Assembly: GCA_002633005.1 (NCBI GenBank)
Contig: NMRA01000197.1
Location: 62,001 to 126,000, forward strand
Direction of reading: 5' to 3'
From: Phoronis australis
Lineage: Eukaryota; Phoronida; Phoronidae
Length of the DNA: 64,000 nt
The first letter of the stretch is position 1. Every line of letters begins with the position of its first letter. The notes beneath the pieces are model-generated. The model saw only the letters and a program-made list of their open reading frames with translations. It searched no databases and was not told where the DNA came from. Of the stretch, positions 49,501 through 60,299 are shown piece after piece. Both the position numbers and the translations under genes were made by a program.

Positions 49501-52500
49501 AGATTGATTATAAAAGCTTGCCTGAACCCAGTGTTGGTGACATCGAGATACTGACTAAAAAAGAAGAAATTTTGATCGAAATATGGAGTGAGGTTCTACA
49601 AATCGATCCATCAAAAATAAAGTCAAGCGACTCATTCTTTTTTCTGGGTGGTGATTCTATTTCTGCCATGAGAGTATTTTCTCAGGGAAGAAAACGCGGA
49701 CTTCGTTTTACAGTACAACAAGTATTCCAGTCCAGAAGCCTGTCTCAGCTTGCACATTTTGCAAAGTTTGTCGGTGTTAAAAAATCTACTATCAAGAAGA
49801 ACAACAAGCAGATATCGGGCAATGTGCCCTTCACCCCTATTCAAGAATGGTTTGTCAACTTAAACCTTCGTAATCGCAATTGCTTCAACCAGTCACTACT
49901 ACTAAGACCATTGCTGAACGTTAACCCAACAATCCTACAAAATGCCATTCATGAACTTATCTCCCATCACGATATTTTGCGCGCTTCATTCACTTTTAAA
50001 GAAGGTGGGAATGCAAATCAGGAAATCCAACCATGTGACAAAGCTCGAACGCCAAAGTTGATTCACAAGAAAATTGATGAAGACCAACTAGACGATGAGC
50101 TCGGGAAACTTCAAAATTCATTGGATTTAACATCTGGTCCCCTTCTGGCGATTGGTCTATTTGACATTGTTGGCCAGCGGCAGTTTCTGTTCATAACTAT
50201 CCATCACTTGGCTGTGGACCTTGTTTCTTGGCAAATCATTCTGGAAGATCTCGAAACACTATGTCGCGGAAGCTCCCTGCAACCAAAAACTTCTTCATTC
50301 AAAGAATGGTCAGAGCTTCTGGTTTCCGACTATACTCCAAGCCTCAATGCAAATGATTGGCCAGCATTGGAACAAAGCAGTCCTTTAAAAACAGATTTTT
50401 CGAAAAGCATGGAAAGCATCGAAAGCGCAAGTCGTGTGCTTGAATCAATAGAGCTAGACAAAAATACAACAAACAAATTACTGAGTCTTAGAGGGACTCA
50501 TGGGAAAGATAGCCCTTCGATTAACGACGTTCTTTTGACTGCTTTAATTGTTGCTTACTATGAGTGGACCGGAGAAGCATCGTTGACTGTTGAACAAGAA
50601 TGGCACGGAAGAGAACCTTGGACTGACACACTCGATCTTTCTCGAACTGTCGGTTGGTTCACTGCTATGTTTCCTGTCACATTGGCTTTGAAAAATCATA
50701 CAGACAACTTACTGGAACACCTTGAAGAAATAAAACGACGACTTCAAAGAATTCCTAATAACGGTATGCCGTACGGCGCTATGAGGTACTTGAAAAAGGA
50801 CAATGATCCAAGGTTTAACCAACACAGTGACGTTGTGTTCAATTACCACGGGAGTGCCACGATGTTCTCTAAGGAGAATAGCCTGTGGGATGTTTGCACA
50901 AACGGCAATTACACTTACAACAACCAGTGTAAGTACGAAAAGATCACTCACATGTTGGCTATTGAGTGTTATATTTCTCAGGGACGCCTTCAAGCCGTCT
51001 TCATTTTTAGCAAAGACCTTCACAAGACTAAAACCATTCAATCATTGGCACAATCCTGGAAGAAAGTAACAGAAAATATCTTAGAGTCACTTCAGCTTAG
51101 CTGCACAATTTCTGATATGCCTTCAAAAACTGATGATAACAAAGTGAAGACAATGGAAGATGCATTGAAAGTAGCGCATATCAGTTTGGACGAGGTGGAA
51201 GATATTTACGCGTGTACACCTCTTCAAGAAGGGTTAATATTTTCTTTACTTCAAGACAAGTCGTCCTATTTAGTGCAGTTATGTTTAAACATAACAGGAA
51301 AGCTTGATGTTGAAAGATTCAAATATGCCTGGAGTATAGTTATTAAACGTCACACAGCTTTGCGAACGAGCTTTATTATTGATTCCGGAAGCCATTCTTT
51401 GATTCAAATAGTAAGACGCCAGTCTGATCCTCAATGGGAAGTGGGATCCTGGATTGATTCTGAAGAAACGGAGAGTAGTTTTGTAAACTTAGACAGGGCG
51501 AAGGGATTCAGTGCAAACGGAATTCTAATTAGATTTGCTTTAATGAAAACAAGCGAGTGCAGCCACAAGTTTATTTGGACCTTCCATCATTCGGTTGTTG
51601 ACGGATGGTCTTCTCCGCTCGTCCTCAGAGACGTTTTGAAAGTTTATCATGCTCACGATCTTCCACCCGCCCCTTTGTTTCGTCTGTTTGTGGAAAATTG
51701 CAAATCTCGGGACATGCTCGCTGCACAAACTTTCTGGTCACAATATTTGTCAAATCTGAAACCAAAACGTATCTTGACATTGTCGACAAATCAGGGATCC
51801 TCTGAATGTGACACGAAGCAGGTGTTGCGTACATTTTCTACAAAGCTGGAAGATTTGAAGAAATTTGCAAGGGAAAACAGTTTAACGACAACCTCTGTCA
51901 TGTATGGCGCGTGGGCATTAGTTTTGGATCGGTATTGCAGTAGCCACAGGAAAGACGTAGTCGTGGCCGTTGTCGTCGCGTCGCGAAGTGCCGACATTGA
52001 AGGAGTCGAAGACGTAGTTGGTCTACTGCTCAACACCTTGCCACTTCGCATAACTTTGCCTTCTGACGAAAAAGTAACTTTTATAGAATGGCTGAAGACC
52101 ATCCACGAAAATCAAGCTGCAATAATGGCTTATGATTATTGCAATTTAGCTGACATACGGAAATGGAGCGGTCTTCCAAGAGATCAGAATCTGCTTGATA
52201 CTCTGGTTACATACGAAAATTACCCAGCGTTTGAAAACTTTAAAGACCAAGAAATCGAATTTTGTGCAATCCATGGATATGAAGATATCGATTTGCCTTT
52301 GGGAGTTCTTTTTGGTGACGACGGCGAATATCTCATGGCTAAGTTCATGTACGACGCAAATAGGGTCAGCAATGAATTAGCCCACCAGATGTTGGCTCAC
52401 TTGAACAATCTTTTAGATGAGATACTCCTTTCTGATAGCTCAAAACCAGTGATTCATGCCGAGATTGACACTAAACATGCCAGTGTCGAAAGTCCACTAA

Positions 52501-53593
52501 CTGACGACGTGACGTACTCGCTCTGCATTAAAGATCAACATGGTCGATCTTGTCCAAACGGTGTTATCGGGAACTTGTATATACAATTCAACAAGGATGA
52601 TGACGTGCTTTACACTGGTGTTCTTGCAGCATCACAGATTAACGGTGACATAACAGTCGTTTTGGACAACGAAGTAAACTCAATACCAAAGGAACTCGAT
52701 GGGATTGAAGGTTTGCGAGGCTGTTTTATTTCAGAAACTAATGAAGGTGTATTTGCCTTCATTACCTCCGAGTATCCCATGCCCTCTGCGACATTGCAGA
52801 ATCTCAAATCGATACTTGGAAGGGCACATGCACCATTGTTTGTTCTACCAGTTCACTTCACCGTTGTCAGTAAAAACGTTCTTAAAGAAGTAACCGAAGT
52901 ACCGTCGGAAGTCCGGCAAACGGAATCCAAACAATCGTGGCAAGGTAACAGTGACGTCATGGAAATGTTGACCGACAAGGAATTGATGCTTNTCTGCTTG
53001 GAAGTACTCCATTCGAGTCAATTCCTCAACTTGCCTCGCTGTATGTAGAGCGAATGAAGCAGTTGGACTTCTTTTACACTGAAACCCCGTATGTTCTAGT
53101 TGGATATTCGTCAGGCGGGGCTATAGCTTTTGAAATTGCGCTGCAGCTTCAAAAGATTGCCCGCAGACCGGAGACGCTAGTTATTCTTGACGGAAGCCCG
53201 GATTTAATCGCAAAAGCATACACGAGAATCTTGAAGAGCTCCGAAAAGCAGATGGAGGCTCACGAGAAATGGCTTCAAAACACTTGGAATGAAAAAGGCT
53301 TGAACGAAGACGATTTGAAGGTTGGACTGTCACTGTTTCGAGAAACTCTGAATATTTACGCCTCCTACGTTCCTTCCACCATTTACGACGGAGACGTCAA
53401 GCTGGTACTTGCAACTGATATACTAAAACAAGGACCGCTATCTGAAACTCTTGCTGAGCTTCAAAAACAAGAGCGCGACTATGGCACCCAACGTTTGTGC
53501 TCTAAACCAGTGCGAGTTGTTGACGTTGATGGCGACCATTACACCATGATGAGAGACGAAAAACAGATTATAGCGAAGACTGTTGTCGAATAG
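40574..53593 (+). CDS. Giant multimodular nonribosomal peptide synthetase (NRPS) with FAS-like thioesterase
   Basis: A large enzyme that activates amino acids as adenylates, holds them as thioesters on carrier domains and joins them without ribosomes. Domain order read from motifs: C-lobe only, A1, T1, E1, C1, A2, T2, C2, A3, T3, E2, C3, vestigial A4, start of T4, thioesterase. It is an uninterrupted coding stretch of 13 kb with no intron visible after the ATG at 40574. Three reading frames are used: 40574-49021, 49239-52991 and 52993-53593. The frame changes coincide with the N run (49022-49238) and the single N (52992), so missing sequence explains them better than mutation. No signal peptide or membrane segment was seen; it should be cytosolic. 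It needs a phosphopantetheinyl transferase, which is not in the window. No internal stop outside the gaps, and all active-site motifs that can be read in T1-T3, E1, E2, C1-C3 and the thioesterase are kept, so it appears functional. Product unknown. Confidence 0.95.
40635..44400 (+). other. NRPS module 1: C-lobe, A1, T1, E1
   Basis: Residues about 22-215 resemble only the C-terminal lobe of a condensation domain; HHxxxDG is absent. A1 (about 41280-42780) has YIYTSGSTGKPKG-type core VIYTSGSTGKPKG, LSFDLSVYDIFG, GGATEGSIWS in place of the usual YGPTE, YKTGDLGR, DTQVKIRGFRVELSEIE and NGKVDR with the catalytic Lys. Aligned by eye to the GrsA pocket, its code reads D-L-Y-D-I-S-Q-I-W-K, close to the cysteine code as I remember it (DLYNLSLIWK). 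T1 has IGGDSISAM with the attachment Ser at codon 42965-42967 (residue 798). E1 (about 43120-44380) shows HHLVVDLVSW (His at residue 975), EAHGREPW, RTVGWFMTMFP and VLFNYYGRFD, diagnostic of an epimerase domain. The module should deliver a D-residue as the start unit. Confidence 0.88.
44430..47560 (+). other. NRPS module 2: C1, A2, T2
   Basis: C1 begins DMYPCTPMQEGFLFS and has SSHHSLVDGQTS (His at residue 1444). It follows an epimerase and so should accept a D-donor. A2 (about 45860-47290) has MIYTSGTTGRPKGAM, AVGFDGAVLEVW, LNGYGPTECSIMS, YKTGDLARW, DHQIKLRGKRVELEEV and ANKKIDQ with the A10 Lys. By-eye pocket residues D-G-L-(G)-V-A-G-I-M-K do not match a code I know, and the fourth is uncertain because of a local deletion. 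T2 has DLGGHSLSAIRL with Ser at codon 47417-47419 (residue 2282). No epimerase follows, so the residue stays L. The GGHS form is that expected before a condensation domain. Confidence 0.88.
47610..51115 (+). other. NRPS module 3: C2, A3 (gapped), T3, E2
   Basis: C2 starts SCRQEQMCLLYELIP and carries MHHSVTDGAS (His at residue 2483). It has the look of an L-donor type, in keeping with the L-residue from module 2. A3 begins at about 48996 (MHQQFEQQ) and resumes after the gap at the A8 motif DRQVKLRAFRVELDEVE, then SSEKIDYKSL (A10). The whole pocket is in the gap. T3 has FLGGDSISAMRVFS with Ser at codon 49656-49658. E2 (about 49820-51115) has HHLAVDLVSW (first His codon at 50202), EQEWHGREPW, DLSRTVGWFTAMFP and VVFNYHGS, so it is a complete second epimerase. 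Confidence 0.88.
49022..49238. other. Assembly gap inside NRPS A3
   Basis: A run of 217 N. The domain on both sides is an adenylation domain. From its start to motif A8 these domains in this gene span roughly 380 codons, so about 1.1 kb should be here and about 0.9 kb more than the Ns allow. The reading frame also changes across it. Confidence 0.95.
51165..53593 (+). other. NRPS terminal module: C3, vestigial A4, T4 start, thioesterase
   Basis: C3 (about 51180-52450) has DIYACTPLQEGLIFS and FHHSVVDGWS (His codon 51585). About 140 residues follow (52494-52910) that resemble only the end of an adenylation domain: SCPNGVIGNLYIQF for A6, a decayed A7-A8, and HFTVVSKNVLKEV for A10. MLTDKELML at about 52966-52990 looks like the start of a carrier domain, as in the other modules (TEREFLLAETW, TKKEEILIEIW). 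The sequence breaks at the single N. The thioesterase then runs to TAG 53591-53593 with GYSSGG (Ser codon 53108), VILDGSP (Asp 53189) and GDHYTMM (His 53537), a full triad in the arrangement of animal fatty acid synthase thioesterase. It should release the peptide by hydrolysis or cyclisation. Confidence 0.85.
52992..52992. other. Single N marking probable missing sequence
   Basis: Left of the N the frame reads the first residues of a carrier domain. Right of it, in another frame, the sequence reads GSTPFESIPQLASLYVERM, already well inside a thioesterase. The rest of T4 and the thioesterase N-terminus, about 90-110 codons, appear to be lost at this point. Confidence 0.7.
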
Positions 53594-53647
53594 TCCGTGT
53601 AAAAAGCTATATTTCTGTTTCACTGGACCTACTATTGGTACTAGGTA

Positions 53648-53653
53648 AATAAA
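53648..53653 (+). terminator. Polyadenylation signal of the NRPS gene
   Basis: AATAAA lies 55 bp after the stop codon at 53591-53593, followed by an AT-rich stretch. Confidence 0.6.
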
Positions 53654-56600
53654 TATTTACAACGTAAAATAATAGAACTGATTATATATAATTTAATCTA
53701 GGAAATGGACTGTCAAACAATGTCGCGTAAGAATGTTTTGCACGGGCACGATTATGCGCTTTTGCCGAGGACAATGCATGAGGTCCACCTGTGCCTACAA
53801 CCGAAACTTTGGTGCGTGCGCATGTAGGCAAAACACCTGAATAAACAACTTTCTTTGAAAAATACACTATTTCAGGCCTAGGGAAACTAGTGAGTACAAA
53901 CATTGTCTAGCTTATATGCATACTGTTTCTGAAGTCGGCGAACTTCGTGCTGACAATGACGAATTAGTATCTGCATAGAGCAACCTAACATATCGCATCT
54001 CTTATATATGTACCAAATAGGGTCTATGGAAACAACCCGTACCTAAAGCCTAGAAAACAATCGGGCATTACTGTTGATCTGTTATGGACTGTGTATTTAA
54101 GTTCACATTATTTATCATTTCGAGTTAGGTTTAGGGTGTTGATTACATTTGGTTTAGGTGCTTGATGTGTTCACATTCGCAGCGATGACGTCGTTTGCAA
54201 AGGAGGCTTAGTTTGGGCAATGACAAAGCTAAACGACTGAAATATATGCGATGAAGTATTTCTGTTGCTTTTTATCATGGCGTTGGTTGTGTTGAATCCC
54301 GGGTGATGAGTACACTAAGAGGCTGTTTGATGAATCTGTAGATCACCGCGTTTTGAACCAATCTGTACACATAGGCATAAACTAGTTTGAGACTGCTTAA
54401 CACACTAAAGATGTCATTTAAATGCGTTAACCAACAATCTGCGAATACATGTACATTTACTGGATTAACCAAAAATAGAGAAAAATGAATACTGAGAACA
54501 ACGGATAAATAAAGATGACAGGTAAGGGAGGGTTGAGGACATAGTAAAACAGGTAAAAACAGGTAAACATAGTAAAAATTAGTCGCAAAGCCCCATCCAT
54601 CATTCCAGAACGATACTTGCTGCGCGTCTCAACATAATACACTTCTTGCGAGCCCGCAGTATGCACGTAAAATCTTACGACACGTCGCACAACATATACC
54701 CGCACATCCTGCTTGTTTATGCGTTAAAGCATAGACTGGATGGGCATAGTACCGGGACCGCCAAATCTGTATGTTCTAAATGGACAAAATCTGTGATCGT
54801 ACACACAAAGCGCGACAAACAGTATCCAGGCCGAGAAGAGACAATTCGCTAACGGCGCCTTGTTTGAGTCCCGGTTTTACTTCCGACAAATATGTCGTCT
54901 GCTCATTAACTGGAAAGTGGTGCCTCTTTTGACAATTCCCCTCAAATGAAAATATCGGAGTTGCGAATCTGTTGTCTATGAACTATGGTATTAGTGACGT
55001 AATCGACGACATATGAAGCATTAATAAAATGAATAAAATTACAGCACACATCACGAATTTTTGTCTGACAGGTCGGAAATTGGTCGTCGACCGGCCGTCG
55101 ACCGGTCGTCTAGCCAACAAGCAGCCGACCAACAACGGTCGGCAAGGAGGCGCCTACTGAGTCGCCTCTTGGGTCTAGCGTAGACGACCAATTCGTATTA
55201 AGCGTGTCCTTGTTCGGCAATTACCATTTTATGACTTAGCGGGTGAAGTTTGGACAAACAAACATTTAACTGTTCCCTGTTCGTTTACCAGTGACAACTC
55301 AGGTCTTGACATCGGTTTATGAACTTTTGTTCAACCATTGAAAGGAGTTAAAATCGAATCAACCTACAAATACGAAGTGCGTGACATTACACCAGCCTAA
55401 AACTACATCTTGAATTAATGACGGTGTGGTAAAATCAAACGTTAAGTGATATCGCGGAAAATTAATTTCTAACTTTAGATATGAGACTTTTAATACAGCA
55501 CATTATGCATAAAAACAAGCACAAAATTTGAAATTTACAGTAAAACTGCATAAAAATCAGAATACAACACTGGATATTTTACGACCTCAAATGTTTTCAT
55601 GCCGCGGAATACTCAACAAGCAGCACGCATTTGCGCTCATCCGTTATTGCTCTTGATCATCACTTCATCACGCTGTATATTAGGCTTTACCACAGATAAT
55701 TATTGCTTATTTCTGTATAATTTCTTAATGTGTTGATACAGCAATAGAACCCAAGTTCATTTTAGGAACAACATAAACAATGGATTGAACATAGCGCCGA
55801 TATTAAATCATGGGCGCATGAAAACGGAAGACTGTGATCGGTTTATAGTGTCATCCATCATCCATCATCATTCTGAAATTATTGTCACTTTCGCAGTAAA
55901 AAAATCTTTTCGAAGCTACAGCCTTCCTATCTAGCCAGCTAGTTGTATGAAGACTATTTTCAAAATACAGCAAGGTGCCACTGCGTATTGAGATCAAACA
56001 GACCTCAAAACTTCACACAGCCCGGATAGTTACGCTTGTCACCTCGTCGAGAAGCTTGTATCAACGTTAGCTTAAGACCGGCGGATGTGCATGCAAAATC
56101 TGGAAGTCAATTGGCATTCAAGTTGCCCGTTGCGGCCGTTTAAACGAAAAACATCCTACGTCATCTTCTTGCGTAATTCTCTGCCATTTTAACGAAAAAA
56201 CGTATGTCGTCGTTTTGAAAAAAGTTCATTCGTGACACGCGCCACTTCCAAAATGGTTTCAATATCTCCCATTAGATGATGACAATATCTCAGCAAAATT
56301 TGTTCTAAAATTCGGTTCACTGATATCAAAATTCCAAAAACATATAATGAAGTAAAACCAATTCTGATCATTTGTTGTGACGTTTACGCAACCTCGAGGG
56401 AGAACGTTTGATTGAAGAATCTGGGAAAAGAAAATGGCTAATAGGTGAGGCAATATTTCATTGGGTCGAAAGTCGACGCATAAGATCACACCATAACTTT
56501 AGTAGAAAATTAATTGTAGAAAATCAATTTTTGCAAAGCTGGTAAATAATTTAGATTAATCTAGGAAGATTTCATTCGGTCAGTTTTTACCCACAACGGC

Positions 56601-57627
56601 GCAAATTTGAATATTTAATTTAGTAAACAGCTTCGCACCAAGGCTAGAGCCTTCCAAGCCCTTTGGCGTAAGAACACAATACTTGGCGTTTCGCGTATAG
56701 TCCAAGGGGTAAAACTTTGAAAATAATATTTTCGGGGTAACCTGGTACATGTAATCCTAAAAAGTAGTCTGTGTTTTCATGTAGAGCGTAAAAATGATTA
56801 ACCCAGTGATTCAAAAAGAACTTTTTCGCAAACGAAAACGCACACAATTTTCAGCTCTATTAAACTGGTTAAAAAACAACTTCTATAAGTTTCTTGCATC
56901 GGATTTTAGTGATCACCAGGCCAAGTCAAAACTCTTAAGGGGGCGCAATTTCAAACCTTTGGCATGAATCATTGATATAAAAATGGAAATAGACCGACTT
57001 TAATTCATCAGCAATGTAGACACAACAATTACAGACACTGACTGCGTTTGTTAACGTCTTGTGGCAATGATAAAAATAATTGTTTCTACTACGATTGATA
57101 ACAAGTTTTACTCTGATTAGGTATGATGCAATATGCATGTCTAATATGCAGATCGGCAGTTGCAAAAACATTTATCGGGTTTAATGAATCCGTTTGTAAA
57201 GAACCACTGCAAAAGTATGATTACTAATTGTACATTCGGATCACGCCTCATTAGAATAAAAAAAAACACATGCTTGATGATCCTGGGTGTTCCTTTGTTA
57301 CAGGCATGAATGAAGATATATAGTTGTTAAGCCATAGAGGATAATAAGGCATACAAAATATCACACTGGGCCATCTACACCAGGCATATACAAAGGATAC
57401 AGTATTTCAAAAGAAGCCCCAACTACTCATTTTTAATAGTCATAACTACTCATTTTTTATAGTATCACTGAATCACGAACACCTAGATTTATATAAGAAG
57501 TTACATAGTACGATGCTACCCTACCTGCTCTCCCACATTCATGGAAGGCCCAAGTGGAAACATTTAACGGCGTATATTTTCTATGCAACATTAAAACCAA
57601 GCAAAACATGCTAACTCTCCTGGACCA
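53654..57627. other. Gene-free stretch downstream of the NRPS
   Basis: No gene was recognised. A GTCGACCGG-rich block at 55080-55115 contains a short tandem repeat of period 11. It follows a 25-bp word shared with 62470-62494. A small CATC run lies near 55855. Short duplicated AACTACTCATTTTT words occur near 57420-57455. Confidence 0.5.
55042..55065 (+). repeat. Short repeat shared in inverted orientation with 62470-62494
   Basis: CAGCACACATCACGAATTTT and the next bases (TTGTC) recur reverse-complemented at 62470-62494, each followed within about 30 bp by a GTCGACC-type block. It is probably the end of an uncharacterised dispersed element. Confidence 0.55.
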
Positions 57628-57776
57628 ATGTGTGTACTTACAGTGATGTTATCTGCCTCAATAGTTGTCAGGCTTCTATGTAGTCTGACGTCTTGTCGCC
57701 CCTTCTTCGTAACAGCTAAACCAGGATTCTCTTCTACCCGCCGTACACTAACTAGTTGGAGGCGTAGCTTGATGTC
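57628..57776 (-). repeat. 149-bp direct repeat, copy 1, flanking the RT element
   Basis: It matches 60300-60448 over its full length with about four mismatches. On the minus strand it is open (DIKLRLQLISVRRVEE, VTKKGRQDVRLHRSLTTIEA) and ends in a consensus splice donor GTAAGTAC. It abuts the single N at 57777, where the RT element begins. Confidence 0.9.
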
Positions 57777-60249
57777 NTGATCTTGTCATGACGCCAGCAT
57801 CCCTCACCTTTGGATCTCTAGAGTCACGTAATGTGAGAACCAGCCTGCACTTTCCTACTTTAAACTCCTCCGTGATTGATGCTAGAGGCAGCTGAAGCTC
57901 TGCTGTTCTGCTATAAAGGCCAACCTGTGTGAAGCTTCTTGGGACTCCCAACCACTTCCTCAGCCACTTGCTTACAGTTCTCTCCAGGCACTCCACCGCC
58001 GATATCGGGATGTCGTACAGCATTAGACCCCACGTTGCTCGAGGTAACAGCCCGTGCTGGTAAATCCATGCCTTGTACTTGCCAGGAAGACCGCTTTTCT
58101 CTATTCTCTTCAACCACTCCGTCACCTGGGTCTCCATCAGCTTGATGTTGTTCTTGTCGCACAGGAGATCATCGTACCATTTACCTAGGCACTTGATGGG
58201 GTTATTAACAATTGATGGAATTTGTTCGCCTTGAATGGTCAAGGTAAATCTGTTGACTACTTTCCCACCTCTCATTATCAGAAGTCTCGACTTCCTGGGT
58301 TTAAACTTCATACGAGCCCACGTTGCTACTTCATCTAGAGCTGCCAAAACCCACCGAGCTTGCACATGCGTCACCGTAGTTACTGTCAAGTCATCCATAA
58401 ATGCTCTAATTACAGGCACCACGATACCGGACTGTAGCCTCGGACCCCTACATTCCCTTTCTCCGGCCTTTATCAGAAAATTCATCCCCATGATGAACAG
58501 AGTAGGAGAGATGGTACATCCAGTTATTATACCTCTTTCCAGCTTGATCCAGTCTGTAGTGATGGCGCCTACAGTAAACCTCAACTGGATACCTCGAAAA
58601 TAATCTGTTAACATGCGACTGATATGCTCCGGAACATGATAGTACTCTAATGCTATGTTGATCAGCTGGTGGGGTATGGAACCGTAGGCATTAGCTAAGT
58701 CCAGCCACACACACGTCAGGTCTTTCCTCTTCGACTTGGCCTCCCTAATCAGCTGGCTCAAGACGCTCGTATGTTCAACACAGCCTGAAAAACCAGGAAT
58801 TCCTCCTTTCTGGACAGATGTGTCTATGTACTTGTTGTCTAAGAGATAGGATGTCAACCTCCTAGCAAGGATCCCAAAGAACATCTTCCCTTCTACACTC
58901 AGCAGTGATATTGTTCTAAACTGGTCAACCGCAGCAGCATCCTTCTCCTTGGGCACAAAGCACCCCTCTGCGACCTTCCAGCCAGTAGGTATCTTGCCCT
59001 TTCTCCATACTGTCTTTAGAATCAGCCACAGCTGCCTTAGCAGCAAGGGACACTTCTTGTAGGTCTTGTACGGGATGCCACTTGGACCTGGGGCTGAACC
59101 CGACCGCGCTTTCTTAACCACCTGCAGCAGTTCCTTCCACGTAGGTTCTTTCGTGTCTAATTCACTCTCTGGCCTATTCACAGCCTCCACTCTCGAACAC
59201 ACTCCGAGGGGCACATCTCGTCTGTCGTCTCCATGAGCTGCGTTAAGATGTTGCTCTATTGCCTCTTTGCTTGACTGCAACTCGCCTGATCTCTCTTCCC
59301 CCAGTAAGGTCTTTGTAAATCTGAAGGGGTCCTTGACAAACTGAGACCTTCGCTTAGCCCTTTCCTTCTTGGCTCGACGTAACCTCTCTGCATTTCGCAG
59401 GCGTCTGGGCTCATACCGTAAGTCATCTCTAAGCCACTGCAGCCCGACCTTCTCGTGCTCCTGGGCTTTGCGGAAAGCCTTCCCAAGTGATCTTAGTTCA
59501 GTTCGTATCTCCTTGATGCGCCGTTTCCGTCTGTTGCCTTTTGGAACTTCCTGCCGTGGTGCTCTCGTACGCTCTTCCTGTGTACCAAACCGCTCTAAAG
59601 CCACGTTGTACATGATTGCGGTGAAACTCTCCATCTTCTGATCTACGCTGCCCATCAAAGTTGTCTTCATGATGTTGTGCACATCCCCATCAAAAGCCTT
59701 CCATGCTGCTTCTTCCGTCATCTTTGGCCATTTCACTCTCTTCCTTCTTGGGCGTGGTGGAGGTCTGCCTTGTCCTGACGTGTCCTCTCCCAGGAACACA
59801 GTGTCGTTATCTGAAGGCTCATCGGCTTGGAGACTCCCAGCCCTGTGGGGTTCATCCTGTCTGGGTACCTCCAACGTCTCACCAGAGGGATCCTGTGCGC
59901 GTTGCTCTTGGTTCTCCTGATAACCACACCGCGATCTTGATCGGTGGACACGTAAGCCACGGATGTTCTTGCACACATTTCCACAACTACATACTGCTCC
60001 TTCCACAACACCTCCTGTCAGTGTCAACTGTTTCAAAGTCCTTGGTCGTTGCAAAGTCGTTTCCGTGTTATCCGCCGTTGTGAGTCTCTCATTCTCCCCC
60101 CCTCTCGGGAGACTCCGGGGGTATGCATCATTTTGGTTCGACGTAGCGTGAGAATGGGTGCTCCTATAACCGGAGCTGCAGGCCGAGGTGCTGGCCCTGC
60201 CTGCCCCAATCCAGTCTTTCCTGGGGGTCATCTGTCTCTCCAGCGTCAC
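57748..60249 (-). mobile_element. Non-LTR retrotransposon reverse transcriptase with N-terminal zinc finger
   Basis: A long minus-strand frame of about 833 codons. The N-terminal third holds a zinc-finger-like CSCGNVCKNIRGLRVHRSRS followed by C. The reverse transcriptase follows with GSAPGPSGIPYKTYKKCP, FRTISLLSVEGKMFFGILAR, VWLDLANAYGSIPHQL (catalytic Asp), GIITGCTISPTLF and RAFMDDLTV (the YxDD-type box as FMDD, about 58388-58402). After it come thumb-like SGLPGKYKAWIYQHGLLPRA and WLRKWLGVPRS. No endonuclease is visible; in R2/NeSL-type elements a C-terminal restriction-like endonuclease would follow, and the frame is cut at an N (57777) before that point. The frame has no stops, suggesting a young or constrained copy. 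Clade is from memory. Confidence 0.85.
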
Positions 60250-60299
60250 TGGTCTTCCCCAGTTGCCATCCAGCCTTTCTTGGAAGTCTTGAAATGTCG

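Noticed and set aside
53041-53056. A separate thioesterase gene starting at ATG 53054
   Set aside because: The frame is open upstream to the N at 52992 and encodes thioesterase sequence before this Met, so it is the end of the NRPS.
40574-53593. Bacterial contamination as source of the NRPS
   Set aside because: The gene is continuous with animal LINE sequence upstream, has an AATAAA signal, and has AT-rich composition like the flanks; no other bacterial genes adjoin it.
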